A stretch of DNA of 64,000 bases from an uncultured Clostridia bacterium. GTDB taxonomy: Bacteria; Bacillota; Clostridia; Oscillospirales; CAG-272. This document shows, one piece after another, positions 49,616-59,185 of the stretch (positions are counted from its first letter, which is position 1; each line of letters opens with the position of its first letter). A program made the position numbers and the translations under genes. The DNA lies in NCBI GenBank assembly GCA_947624995.1, contig CANQMS010000001.1, positions 157,067-221,066 of the forward strand, written 5' to 3'. Under the pieces are notes generated by a model. That model ran no database searches and was not told the DNA's origin. It saw only the letters and a program-made list of their open reading frames with translations.

Positions 49616-50173
49616 TTATCTTCTTGCGGCGTCAAGCTGCGATTTACATTCGTTGCACTTTGCCTGCGCCGCGTTTACACGTGAATAAAGCTGCGTCAGC
49701 TGTGACGAAAGGGATAATTTTTTCGAGATGGGCGCCTTCGCGATCGTCTTAATCAACTCGGAGAGCTCGCGGTTCAGCGCGTCGAGCTCTTTTTTCGCCT
49801 GCTCGTATGCCGCTTCCGCCTCGCGTATGCGGCGCTCGCGGTCCGCTTTTTCGCGCGCTTCCTGCTCGCGGCGCGCGCGCTCGCGCGCTTCCTGTTCCCG
49901 GCGTGCGCGCTCAGCCGCTTCTTCCTCGCGCCTGATCGCAGCGGCGGCATTTTTTATATCCGTTCCGATAGATTCAAGCTCCTTTATGATCGCATCTATA
50001 TCGGATATAGCCTTGTCGATTCCCTTCCCGATATACGTGACCTCCTCCGCCTGCCAGTTCTGGTTCACGGAGGATTTGTACGACGAGAGCTGCGTCTTTG
50101 CCTGCCGCAATTGATTCGCATATGACGAGAGCTGTGCCGCCTGACTGTTCGCAGCCGTTACGTTTATTGACAT
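49616..50173 (-). CDS. WXG100-like N-terminus fused to charged coiled coil
   Basis: ANQLRQAKTQLSSYKSSVNQNWQAEEVTYIGKGIDKAISDIDAIIKELESIGTDIKNAAAAIRREEEAAERARREQEARERARREQEARE. Confidence 0.65.
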   Translation of the reverse strand: MSINVTAANSQAAQLSSYANQLRQAKTQLSSYKSSVNQNWQAEEVTYIGKGIDKAISDIDAIIKELESIGTDIKNAAAAIRREEEAAERARREQEARERARREQEAREKADRERRIREAEAAYEQAKKELDALNRELSELIKTIAKAPISKKLSLSSQLTQLYSRVNAAQAKCNECKSQLDAARR

Positions 50174-50823
50174 GAGTCGTTCCTGCCTTCTGTTTCCGTC
50201 TTTTTTACGGCGTCAATAAAAGATCTGTCAAATTTTTCGATCAGTTCCTTTTGCTTTGTATATACCCGCTTTTCCTTTACGGAGTACACGGAATGTTCCA
50301 TTACGTCTCCGTATGCCGTTACATCATAGTAGATAACAAACGGCAATACCTGACAAAAGAGCGCGTCGTCGAGCATGTATGCTGTGTATTTATCCCTGTA
50401 GTTAACGACGCGCAGCTCTTTTTCCACTATCGCGACGATCTGCTCTCCCCTGTAAAAGCACAGGAAAAGTCCGTTCTTGCCGAGCCCGACCTCATATACG
50501 CTGTATGTATCATTATAATACACAAACTCATAATAAGCGATCGCGCGCAAGAAGCCCGTCTTTTTTGTTCTTCCGACCATGAAGCCTATCGCTTCGGCGT
50601 TTTCAAAGAGCTTAAAGCTCAGTCTGTCTGCCAGCTTCTTTCCCCACGTTGTATCGGAAGGATTGTAATACAGTACCTGCGTTTGTCCGCTCTCGTAAGC
50701 GATTTTTGCGCGGAACATTCCGCTTTCAAACGGAGATTCGACTTTTGCGATCTGCCTGCCGCCGGACGACACCGTCCATGACATCGCAAAATTCGTTTTC
50801 TCCTGATCTATAAAGGCAATCAT
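50164..50823 (-). CDS. Conserved-looking hypothetical protein in the T7SS-like cluster
   Basis: 219 aa, no TM evident, beta-rich; overlaps the start of the downstream coiled-coil gene. Confidence 0.6.
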   Translation of the reverse strand: MIAFIDQEKTNFAMSWTVSSGGRQIAKVESPFESGMFRAKIAYESGQTQVLYYNPSDTTWGKKLADRLSFKLFENAEAIGFMVGRTKKTGFLRAIAYYEFVYYNDTYSVYEVGLGKNGLFLCFYRGEQIVAIVEKELRVVNYRDKYTAYMLDDALFCQVLPFVIYYDVTAYGDVMEHSVYSVKEKRVYTKQKELIEKFDRSFIDAVKKTETEGRNDSCQ

Positions 50824-50835
50824 TTTCCGAACTTT

Positions 50836-53088
50836 CTACTCGACCGGATTGAAGTCCACTATGCTGTCATCCTTGACAATTACGGAGCATCTGATCGAAT
50901 ATTCGCCGTTCGATGTGCTCACCGTGACAGATGTCACACCGCTGCCCTTTGCCGTCAGCAAGCACGACGCCGTATTCTCGCCGGCTTTTATGCCGGAAAC
51001 CTGAACGATCGAATCGTCGTCGGATGTCCAGACTATGTCGCCGCCCGTATAGCCGTGCGGCATCGTCGTCACGGACAGTTCGGTGCTTTCCCCGACATCG
51101 AGCGAGACCGCGTACTTTGAAATATCCATTATCTCCGGTCCGACAAGCTGCGACTCTTTATTTCTGTCTTCCTCAAGTGCTTCCGATATGTCGTCCTCGG
51201 TGAAGACTTGCAGCGTGTCAAGAATACATTCATCGACCTTTCCCCTGCCGATTTCGTAATGCTCGGATATTTTTTGAGAATCGAAGGAAGCGCCGCTCTT
51301 ATCCATTATTTTCCACGTGATCTTAATGCCGAGCTTGTTTGCGAGCGTTCCCTTGCTCGTCCCGAGGCTCAAAGACACCGTCGGGTAATATATTAAAGCG
51401 TTTACGCACAGAATATATTCCGTCGTTGACCCGGAAAGGTCGGCTACCCCGCCGTCATATTTATACAGTCCGTCCTCTCGCCTTATGACCTTTCCGATCT
51501 GCGCGCTTGTCTCATATCCGAGACCAACCTTGAGGCTGAAGTCAATAAGCTTTATGCCGAGAGCCTTAAGCGTCGCTTTTCCGCCGAACGACATCTTTAA
51601 GCCAACGGTCAATTTAAGATCGTTTTCCGCCTGAGACGACTGTGTTTTCTTAAAGCCGCTCTTCTCTGTGTATTTTACCGTTGAAGTATTTTTTATCGTG
51701 CTTGTGAACTGAATATCTCCGTTGACATCAACGCCGGCGGTTATCTCAACATCTATTGTAATTCCCAAACCTCCGAGCGGTATGGGGACCGTGGCGATCG
51801 AAATTTCTTCTCCGAAGGTTCCGCTGAATTTTATCGAGGAGGTAACCTCGTAGTTTACTTCATATGTAAAGCTCTTTATGCCGTAAGGAACGCCGAACGC
51901 CTTTTTCATCTCAAGTTCAGTCTCGACATAAAAGTTGTTCAGTCCGACGCTGCCTTCAAGCTCCCAGCCCGCTGTATACTTATCCGTTGCCTTGATCGTC
52001 TGGACGTCGCCGTCTATCTTGAAGTCGTCGATCTGTGCATATCCGGTTTCCTCAAATATTTTTTTGGCTTCCGCGTCGTCGCCTTTTTCAATATCAGCCT
52101 TTATGCTGTTGTACGACGGGGACACAGACAGTTTCTTTCCGGAGGAAAGCTTTATGGAAAGATTGATATTCTTCCCCTTTGCCGCCATATGCTTTGCGTC
52201 AAGGTCTGATCTGCCGCCTTTTGCAAGCGTTGTGATATGGAAGTCAAAGAAGCCGGGGGCATATATTGTATCGGGAGCCGCGTCCGTTACGCTCTCGACG
52301 GTAACGCCCTCTGCCGGTATGATCGTCGACGCATCCTCAACGGTGCCGACATATCCGAAGTCGAGATCGTCGTAAACTTCGCCGATCTCGGGCTCGACAG
52401 TTTCGATGATATAATTTCCGTCGCTGTCCTGCGAAACAGACGTCACTTTGCGCGCAACTCCGCCTGGCTCGGTCTCCGAACCGTTTGCAATGATTATATC
52501 CCCGACCTTTACGGAAGACTCGGATAAAGTTATCCTCCCGTTTCCATCGGGGGTTTTGTCAGCCATTACGACAACATTGTCTTTGAGCTGAATGTTTTCA
52601 TACTCCTTGAAGGCTCTGTTCTGATATTTTTTTATCGCCCAGTCAGCCACCTTTGCCGCATATTCATGCGTTGCACGGTCTGTTGCTTTTCCCTCAACGA
52701 TTTTTTCACTTTCGGCATATTCAAATGCAGAGGAAAAACCGCTCTGATCTATTTCGGATGCCTTTACCGCCGTTTCCACTATAAAAGAAACCGTAGCATA
52801 TTCATTCGGCTTGAAGTTTTTTTCCGAAGTATCGAATATCTCCCATTCGGTGCATGACTGAACATACGCAAAAAACGCGTTTTCAGCCGTAACATCGCTG
52901 AAATACGGTTCGTCGCTTATACATGAATCCATGCCGAAATATGTTCCGAGTGTTTTAGCCCACTCCCCTCTTGTGATATATTTGTCGTCTTCGGAATTAC
53001 GGTCAAAAGAGAAGTGCCCTTCGATGCATGCGGACATCGTCAGCAGCATGGTCGCAAGTACTAAAATAAAAGCAATAAGCCGTTTCAT
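50836..53088 (-). CDS. Large lipoprotein with SLH-like N-terminal and Ig-like (BIG_2-type) C-terminal domains
   Basis: Lipobox LTMSAC; ITRGEWAKTLGTYFGM...YFSDV..; C-terminal VSLDVGESTELSVTTMPHGYTGGDIVWTSDDDSIVQVSGIKAGENTASCLLTAKGSGVTSVTVST. Confidence 0.75.
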   Translation of the reverse strand: MKRLIAFILVLATMLLTMSACIEGHFSFDRNSEDDKYITRGEWAKTLGTYFGMDSCISDEPYFSDVTAENAFFAYVQSCTEWEIFDTSEKNFKPNEYATVSFIVETAVKASEIDQSGFSSAFEYAESEKIVEGKATDRATHEYAAKVADWAIKKYQNRAFKEYENIQLKDNVVVMADKTPDGNGRITLSESSVKVGDIIIANGSETEPGGVARKVTSVSQDSDGNYIIETVEPEIGEVYDDLDFGYVGTVEDASTIIPAEGVTVESVTDAAPDTIYAPGFFDFHITTLAKGGRSDLDAKHMAAKGKNINLSIKLSSGKKLSVSPSYNSIKADIEKGDDAEAKKIFEETGYAQIDDFKIDGDVQTIKATDKYTAGWELEGSVGLNNFYVETELEMKKAFGVPYGIKSFTYEVNYEVTSSIKFSGTFGEEISIATVPIPLGGLGITIDVEITAGVDVNGDIQFTSTIKNTSTVKYTEKSGFKKTQSSQAENDLKLTVGLKMSFGGKATLKALGIKLIDFSLKVGLGYETSAQIGKVIRREDGLYKYDGGVADLSGSTTEYILCVNALIYYPTVSLSLGTSKGTLANKLGIKITWKIMDKSGASFDSQKISEHYEIGRGKVDECILDTLQVFTEDDISEALEEDRNKESQLVGPEIMDISKYAVSLDVGESTELSVTTMPHGYTGGDIVWTSDDDSIVQVSGIKAGENTASCLLTAKGSGVTSVTVSTSNGEYSIRCSVIVKDDSIVDFNPVE

Positions 53089-53151
53089 AAAATCTCCTCA
53101 ATTGCAACAAACCTTAAAGTTTAATATTGTTTTACCTGAGTCTGTGCTTTC

Positions 53152-53180
53152 GTATGTGGGCGGCAGTGCCGCCCACATAC
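53152..53180. other. Intercistronic hairpin lacking a T-tract on the minus strand
   Basis: Perfect palindrome GTATGTGGGCGGCA-g-TGCCGCCCACATAC between the WXG100 gene and the lipoprotein gene. Confidence 0.85.
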
Positions 53181-53199
53181 TTAATTACTTATAAGTGCA

Positions 53200-53499
53200 T
53201 TATTTAAATGCGCTTGCGTTGTTCTGAATCGCGCCCTCTGTCGTTTCATAGCTCTGCGCGGTGTTCACGAGGAACTTCGCATAGGACTCGACGACGTTCT
53301 TGTACTCCTCAAAGCGCGGCTTGAGGGCGTTCATCGCGGCTCTGATATCGGTCGCCGCGTCGCTCTTCCATGTCGCCTCAAGATCGTTCATGTTCTTGTT
53401 TATATCGGCGAGCTTTGAGTCGAGCGTGTTGTTTATGCTGCGTACCTTCTCTGCTGTGTCAAGCAGAACTTGGGTTGATATTTGGATTCCGTCTGCCAT
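53200..53499 (-). CDS. WXG100 family T7SS protein (variant WKS turn)
   Basis: 99 aa helical hairpin; NMNDLEATWKSDAATDIRAAMNALKPRFEEYKNVVESYAKFL. Confidence 0.85.
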   Translation of the reverse strand: MADGIQISTQVLLDTAEKVRSINNTLDSKLADINKNMNDLEATWKSDAATDIRAAMNALKPRFEEYKNVVESYAKFLVNTAQSYETTEGAIQNNASAFK

Positions 53500-53512
53500 C
53501 TCTTTTTCCCCC

Positions 53513-53815
53513 TTAATTTACTAACTTGCGCGCCTCCGATACGACAGTGTCCTGCGTATCGCGGTATGCCTTCGCGCTCTTCCTGAGGAAATCGGCGTAG
53601 TTGAGCATCAGCGTGTGCATCTTCTCGAAATCATCCTTGAAGCCTGCGATCTGATCGACAAACGCCGTATTGTCCTTTCCGTTCCATGTAGAAGCCATCG
53701 CGTTCGTCTCGCTGTAAAGCTGATCGTACTGATTTTTGTAATCAGCTGCGAGGCTTTCGATCCTGCCCGCGGTAGACTCCAACTGCTCAGGCGTTACCTG
53801 AATCGTTCTTGCCAT
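53513..53815 (-). CDS. WXG100 family T7SS protein
   Basis: 100 aa; QVTPEQLESTAGRIESLAADYKNQYDQLYSETNAMASTWNGKDNTAFVDQIAGFKDDFEKMHTLM. Confidence 0.92.
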   Translation of the reverse strand: MARTIQVTPEQLESTAGRIESLAADYKNQYDQLYSETNAMASTWNGKDNTAFVDQIAGFKDDFEKMHTLMLNYADFLRKSAKAYRDTQDTVVSEARKLVN

Positions 53816-53837
53816 TGTAAATGACCTCCTTTTAAAA

Positions 53838-54089
53838 TTATATTAACATCAGCTTTGACCCGTTGTGAATACCGAGCTCATAAACCGATAAATTAATATC
53901 CATGATCGTCCCGTCTTCGCGGTGACACAAAACCGTGCTGCCGTCCGCCCTGAAGTGCCCGTCCGACAGCTCCGTGACGGCCTTCTTGACAAGCTCAAGG
54001 ACCGATGACAGCGGAGAGTGCGTCGGAATAAAAACATCGTATGTGACGTTGAGCGCCGGGACAAAAATCTCAACTATGACCTTATCCAC
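53838..54089 (-). CDS. YukD/EsaB ubiquitin-like T7SS protein
   Basis: 83 aa ubiquitin-like; VIVEIFVPALNVTYDVFIPTHSPLSSVLELVKKAV ... YELGIHNGSKLMLI; between essC and WXG100 genes. Confidence 0.88.
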   Translation of the reverse strand: MDKVIVEIFVPALNVTYDVFIPTHSPLSSVLELVKKAVTELSDGHFRADGSTVLCHREDGTIMDINLSVYELGIHNGSKLMLI

Positions 54090-54091
54090 GG

Positions 54092-57000
54092 TTAAATATC
54101 CTCCTCTCTCTCCTCTTTTGTCTTCGACGACAGCAGTTTGACGAGCGTCGGTCTGTTCCTGTACAGGACATATCCGAATTCGGGCTCGACGTCGTCATAG
54201 AGATCGTTCGTTACCTTATTGACCTTGAGCAGATACTGGTTTGTGACTCCGTCGCCGATCCACAGTCCGTCCGCGCCCGTGACCTGCCGCTTGTACCATT
54301 CGTCATATGTAAATCCGTTCATCTGCGACGAGGACTCGACAATGACGAAATGGATCTTGTAGAACGGCTCGCCGTGGCAGATAAGCGTTTTCAGCTTGTC
54401 AAGACCGTCGGGCGTGAGCTGATCGCACAGCCGCTTCATTCCTACGATGACATACGTGACCTCGGAGCGGTCCGCAAGGGACGAAGAGTCCATGCCGGAG
54501 TCCTTGAAAGTGTTGTTGCGCTCTACCATCTCGGCGAACAAATCCCCGACAAATCCCTCGTAATCGCCGGGCACGCGCCTGCACGGATGCTCCGGCAGCG
54601 CGTCCTCCGCGTCTACGAGCACGGCTGTCGTCACCTTACCGAGCAGGTCGAGAAATTCTTCTGCAAACGGGATCGCCTCGCCTATTTCGGCACAAACGAC
54701 AGGATATACGACCTTGCCCGCAATGTCGACATTTACGGGCGCGAGCGACCTCTTCCCTATTCCGACCGGGACCGATCTCAGTGAAGGCGTGCCGCGCATA
54801 ACATCCGCGACGTGAACGATCTCCGGCAGGACCGGGATCGGTCTCGCACGCTTCTCCGAACCGGACGAAAGCTCCCGGCAGAAGCCGCGCAGAAATCCGT
54901 TGACGTCCGGGCTGTCCGTGCAGTACGCCGTCTGAAACTCATAAACACGGTCGAGGGCGACGAGTCCGCGCCCCTTGGAGCCGGATGGGATGAGCCCGTC
55001 TGTCTTGCCGACGATCACGGCGTAATCCGACGCATCGTTGAGCTGCATCGTCAGCATGATCCTGAAATTCTGCTGCGTCTTATACCGGACGGCGTTCGTG
55101 CTGCCGGCGGTCACGGCGAAATATATACCGTATTTTGTTCCGTCGCGCGTTAGGAGCGTGAAATCGTCCTGATAGTCTTCGAACTGCTCTGCAAAGCCGG
55201 AGTAATTGTTCAGCAGTACGACGATGTTCGGAACCGTTTTCCCGCTTCCGTTCACGTACCCTCTGTAATCACCTCCGAATTCGGAGAACAGGGCGCGCCT
55301 CTCTTCGATCTCCCGCTTCAGCATTTTCAGGAAATTGACCGTTTTCTCCTCATCCGCCGAGACGATAACGCCGCCGACCTGCGGCGCGTTCTCGAACGCC
55401 TTCAGCGTTTCGGAACCGAAATCCATGATATATATATTGACCTCGTCCGCCGTATGATGCTTCAAAAGCGAGAAGCAAAGGGTAGTCAGGAATGTCGTCT
55501 TTCCGTTGCCTGTCGAGCCGTATACGAGGCAGTTGCCGTCCGAGGAGAACGGAACGGTGAGAACGCCCTGTCTCTGGTTGAACGGATCGTCGAATTCCCC
55601 GACGACGGGGTCAAGGAACGTGCCGACCGATCTGCTGCCGTACTTTTTCTCCACCTCGTCGAGCAGGATGACGGGCGGGATCGGTTCGAGCCAAAGCGGT
55701 CTTTCGACGATCTTCTCCTCCGCCGCGAGATCGGAGAGATATTTGACTATCGCTACGATCTGCTTTGTTCTGCTGCCCTCAGCTTTCTTTTTCGCAGGTC
55801 TGACGTTCATCATTACACGTCCGAGATCGTCCACGACCTGTATGCCGGAGTCGACAGTTTTCTCCACCGTCTCCGTCGGGACATACTCGGCGCCGCACCA
55901 TGCGGACTGACCGAGCGCGAAAAGCTCGTTGAAGCCGACCTGGAGATAGAATCTTCCCGTCTGCGACAGCTCCGCCGCGTCCGGGCACTTTATCATCTCC
56001 TGGCTGTCCGACTTTTCCTGCACCTTCAGGCATACGCGGAACTTGCTGTTGCTCCATATCTGATCATCGACGACTCCGCTCGGCTTCTGCGTTGCAAGTA
56101 TCAGGTGGACGCCGAGGCTGCGCCCGATGCGGGCTGCGCTGATGAGCTGTTCCATGAACTCGGGCTGCTGCGTTTTCAGCTCCGCAAACTCATCCGAGAT
56201 AATGAACAGATGCGGCACGGGCTCGGTGACGACCTTGTCGCGGTAAAGCTGCTGATATTTGTATATATCCATTGTGCCTTCGCCGGAGATCCTGCGCGCC
56301 TCGTTGAATATCGCCTGCCTGCGGCGCAGCTCGCTCTGTATCGAGACGAGAGAACGCGTTATTGCGGCTCCGTCGAGGTTTGTGATTGTACCGGCGAGGT
56401 GCGGCAGCTTTATGCCGCGTCCCGCGTCCTCAAATGCTCCGGCAAGACCGCCGCCCTTATAGTCGATTAGTATGAAAGCGACCTCGTCCGGATGGTAGTT
56501 GACCGCGAGTGACAAAATAAACGTGATGATGAATTCGGACTTTCCCGAGCCTGTCATACCGGCGATAAGCCCGTGAGGTCCGTGGAATTTTTCGTGCAGA
56601 TCGAGATTGAAAATGTTGCCGTTCGAATCGACGCCGACCGGCGTCTGAAGTGAGATCGTCGGGTTGTTTTCTTTCCACCGCGTCAGTGAGTTCAAGTGCT
56701 CGATCTTTCCCACGTTGAACATTTCGAGGAATGTCATCATCGACGGCAAGGTAAAGCTGCGGGACTCGAGGTCGAGCTCTATGTTTGCGAGCGCCTCGGC
56801 AAGGGCATCGACGCTCGCTTCGTTTATCATTTCCGTTCTGAAAGACACCCCTCTGCCGGACGTATCTTCCCTTTCAAACATTCTCGCGTTTAATCCCGCG
56901 TCGGAGTTCGGAACCGCACCCGAGCCTTCAAGTGAGATGACGGTTTTCGTCTCCTTAGGGAGATCGCGGAGCGCGGGAGCCGACACTATCACGCTGAATC

Positions 57001-58705
57001 CGCGGTTGTTCTTATACCGCATCATCTGCGCGAGCCCCGGACACCTGTCGGCGAGCTCCTTGCTCGTCGATATGACGACGTAGTACGGCGAGAATTCCGT
57101 GTGATCCTCGTGCGCGATATCGCCGCGGACAAGGATGTTTTTCTCGATATATGACGACAGCTCCTTCACCTCGTCTGGAGTGTCCGCGAAAAATCTTATT
57201 GATTTATCGGTTGACCAGAAATGCGGGAGCGCCCTTACAAAATTCCAGCGCCCGGCATCCTGCGCAGACGAAATGAGCATTATCTTCAGCTCGTCGTAGC
57301 TGTGCAGCGCCGTCATCTGAAGGATCAGGGATTTGAGAAGGTTGACGGTCCCGTCTGTCGGTCCGTATATGCCGACGGTCCTGTCCTCGACGAGAGATAT
57401 GCTCACGGGGACATTATCGAGCTTTTTCGGCTCCGTACCGAGCGAAAGCATCGCGTCCTGAAGGCTGTCGTCGTCCATCGAGAACTTTTTCTCGGAGTAT
57501 GTCACCTCTGCATCCATCGGGAGACTGCCCACGCCGAGGCGCAGACGGAGAAAATCGCTCTGTCCCGGCGCCCTTTCCCAGAGCTTCGGATCGCGGCTGA
57601 CGATCCTGCGGGAGCATTCCTCGGCGGAGATCACATTTTCGCGCAAGATCTCGCTCTGCTCGTTGCACCGGCGCCCGATCTCGTCCCTTATCCCGTCGAG
57701 ATAGCCGAGATATTTTTCCTGACGGCGCCTTTCGTTCTTTATCTTTTGGCTCTTCTCGTATTTCTTTGTGAGTATCGGCCAGAGGACCGTGCCGAGCAGC
57801 ATCCCGACCGACATGATCAAGGTCGGCATCGCCTGCGATATGTTCCCGCCGTTTGACAGCACATTGCTGACGGTGATCAGCCCCGTGCTGACGGATGTCA
57901 TCGCCATCGTGATCGACGGTCCGAGCATGAGTGCGAGCGGGACCGTATCAAGCTTCTGGAGCTGCGGCGGCGGGTCGATCTTTATGACCGCGTGGGTCAC
58001 CTCGCGGTGGAATCTCGGCGAGCGGAAAAAGTAGTTCTTTTCCGGCAGCTCATAGTCGGCGGCATCCGCATTTACGGGCTGGGGGCGATAAGCGTAAAGG
58101 CTCCCCGTATTGATATGGAGCAGACCGTCCGGATCGTTCACGGCAAGATAGTTGTGCCCGATTATGATCTTCAGCCCCATTATGTATATGACGTCACCTG
58201 CGCTGAGCGCGGCGGAAGAGACGCGGCGCCCGTTCACGTACGTGCCGTTCATGCTGTTCGTATCGGTTATCGACCACGTATTGCCGTTATACGTCAAAAA
58301 TGCGTGCCGCCCCGAAACGTACTTGTTTTCGTAGCAGAAGTTATTTTCGCGCTGCCTGCCGATCGTGAGCTCTCCCGGTGCCGCGGCAACGAACTTTTCG
58401 AACGTGAGTCTGCTGTCGTCAACACTTTCGGCAAAAAGGATGACTCTGTCGTCGCTTCCCGCGATCCTGAGCCCGATAAAGCTCAGCGGCTTTATTACCG
58501 TTTCGGCTGCGAATGCGCCGGTCTCGTCGAATATTTTCGCGTGCTTGTTGCTTTTGACGACCCAGTCGTCGCCGACGGCTTCTATGCTTATGAGATCGCG
58601 AGGTCTGCCCCTTTCGTCGGTGTCGGATATCCAGTATTTTCCCTTCACCTTCTTAGGAAGCGTCAGGCTGAACATTTCCTTCGGTTTTATAAGGTTGATA
58701 ATCAT
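54092..58705 (-). CDS. essC: Type VII secretion FtsK/SpoIIIE ATPase EssC/YukB
   Basis: 1537 aa; FHA (LTIGRQRENNFCYENKYVSGRHAFL..NSMNGTYVNG), two TM, FtsK domains with GMTGSGKS and GSTGNGKT Walker A motifs. Confidence 0.95.
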   Translation of the reverse strand: MIINLIKPKEMFSLTLPKKVKGKYWISDTDERGRPRDLISIEAVGDDWVVKSNKHAKIFDETGAFAAETVIKPLSFIGLRIAGSDDRVILFAESVDDSRLTFEKFVAAAPGELTIGRQRENNFCYENKYVSGRHAFLTYNGNTWSITDTNSMNGTYVNGRRVSSAALSAGDVIYIMGLKIIIGHNYLAVNDPDGLLHINTGSLYAYRPQPVNADAADYELPEKNYFFRSPRFHREVTHAVIKIDPPPQLQKLDTVPLALMLGPSITMAMTSVSTGLITVSNVLSNGGNISQAMPTLIMSVGMLLGTVLWPILTKKYEKSQKIKNERRRQEKYLGYLDGIRDEIGRRCNEQSEILRENVISAEECSRRIVSRDPKLWERAPGQSDFLRLRLGVGSLPMDAEVTYSEKKFSMDDDSLQDAMLSLGTEPKKLDNVPVSISLVEDRTVGIYGPTDGTVNLLKSLILQMTALHSYDELKIMLISSAQDAGRWNFVRALPHFWSTDKSIRFFADTPDEVKELSSYIEKNILVRGDIAHEDHTEFSPYYVVISTSKELADRCPGLAQMMRYKNNRGFSVIVSAPALRDLPKETKTVISLEGSGAVPNSDAGLNARMFEREDTSGRGVSFRTEMINEASVDALAEALANIELDLESRSFTLPSMMTFLEMFNVGKIEHLNSLTRWKENNPTISLQTPVGVDSNGNIFNLDLHEKFHGPHGLIAGMTGSGKSEFIITFILSLAVNYHPDEVAFILIDYKGGGLAGAFEDAGRGIKLPHLAGTITNLDGAAITRSLVSIQSELRRRQAIFNEARRISGEGTMDIYKYQQLYRDKVVTEPVPHLFIISDEFAELKTQQPEFMEQLISAARIGRSLGVHLILATQKPSGVVDDQIWSNSKFRVCLKVQEKSDSQEMIKCPDAAELSQTGRFYLQVGFNELFALGQSAWCGAEYVPTETVEKTVDSGIQVVDDLGRVMMNVRPAKKKAEGSRTKQIVAIVKYLSDLAAEEKIVERPLWLEPIPPVILLDEVEKKYGSRSVGTFLDPVVGEFDDPFNQRQGVLTVPFSSDGNCLVYGSTGNGKTTFLTTLCFSLLKHHTADEVNIYIMDFGSETLKAFENAPQVGGVIVSADEEKTVNFLKMLKREIEERRALFSEFGGDYRGYVNGSGKTVPNIVVLLNNYSGFAEQFEDYQDDFTLLTRDGTKYGIYFAVTAGSTNAVRYKTQQNFRIMLTMQLNDASDYAVIVGKTDGLIPSGSKGRGLVALDRVYEFQTAYCTDSPDVNGFLRGFCRELSSGSEKRARPIPVLPEIVHVADVMRGTPSLRSVPVGIGKRSLAPVNVDIAGKVVYPVVCAEIGEAIPFAEEFLDLLGKVTTAVLVDAEDALPEHPCRRVPGDYEGFVGDLFAEMVERNNTFKDSGMDSSSLADRSEVTYVIVGMKRLCDQLTPDGLDKLKTLICHGEPFYKIHFVIVESSSQMNGFTYDEWYKRQVTGADGLWIGDGVTNQYLLKVNKVTNDLYDDVEPEFGYVLYRNRPTLVKLLSSKTKEEREEDI

Positions 58706-59115
58706 TCCGTCTCTCCCGTTCTTTCATAGCTGTTCATATCAATGTCAAGAAGCAGGAGCTGCTCGACGACATTGGGATACTTTTTCACGACGGACTTCTT
58801 TCCGCGCTCAAAGTCATTGTTTGATTTGAAGAAAAAGACGATCGCTAGAAACTGGGTCCACGTCATCGGCTGCTCCTGCCTCTCGATCAGGGAGATCATC
58901 TGGCGGCTCATCCCGACTTTATTTGCAAGCACCGTCTGTGACACTCCGAGATCGCGCCGAAGCTGCGGCAGCGCCTGACTGAGAATGCTTATCATCTGCA
59001 TTTGTTTTTCGTTAAGCGAGGCTGTCTTTCTCAATTCGGTCTCCCGTATCCCTTTCTCCGCGTCCGGCAGCGCCGGATTTCCGCATCCGTCCGCTCCCGT
59101 ACGGCACAGCATCAA
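58702..59115 (-). CDS. XRE-type helix-turn-helix regulator
   Basis: LPQLRRDLGVSQTVLANKVGMSRQMISLIERQEQPMTWTQFLAIVFFF; ATGA overlap with essC. Confidence 0.85.
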   Translation of the reverse strand: MMLCRTGADGCGNPALPDAEKGIRETELRKTASLNEKQMQMISILSQALPQLRRDLGVSQTVLANKVGMSRQMISLIERQEQPMTWTQFLAIVFFFKSNNDFERGKKSVVKKYPNVVEQLLLLDIDMNSYERTGETE

Positions 59116-59185
59116 AAGGAAAAAAGGCTGTACCGACAGGTGCCGATTTCGTCTTATTTGCTCGCATCCGGTCTATTATGGTAAA

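Noticed and set aside
55454-56470. 338-aa plus-strand ORF
   Set aside because: Antisense to essC; shadow ORF.
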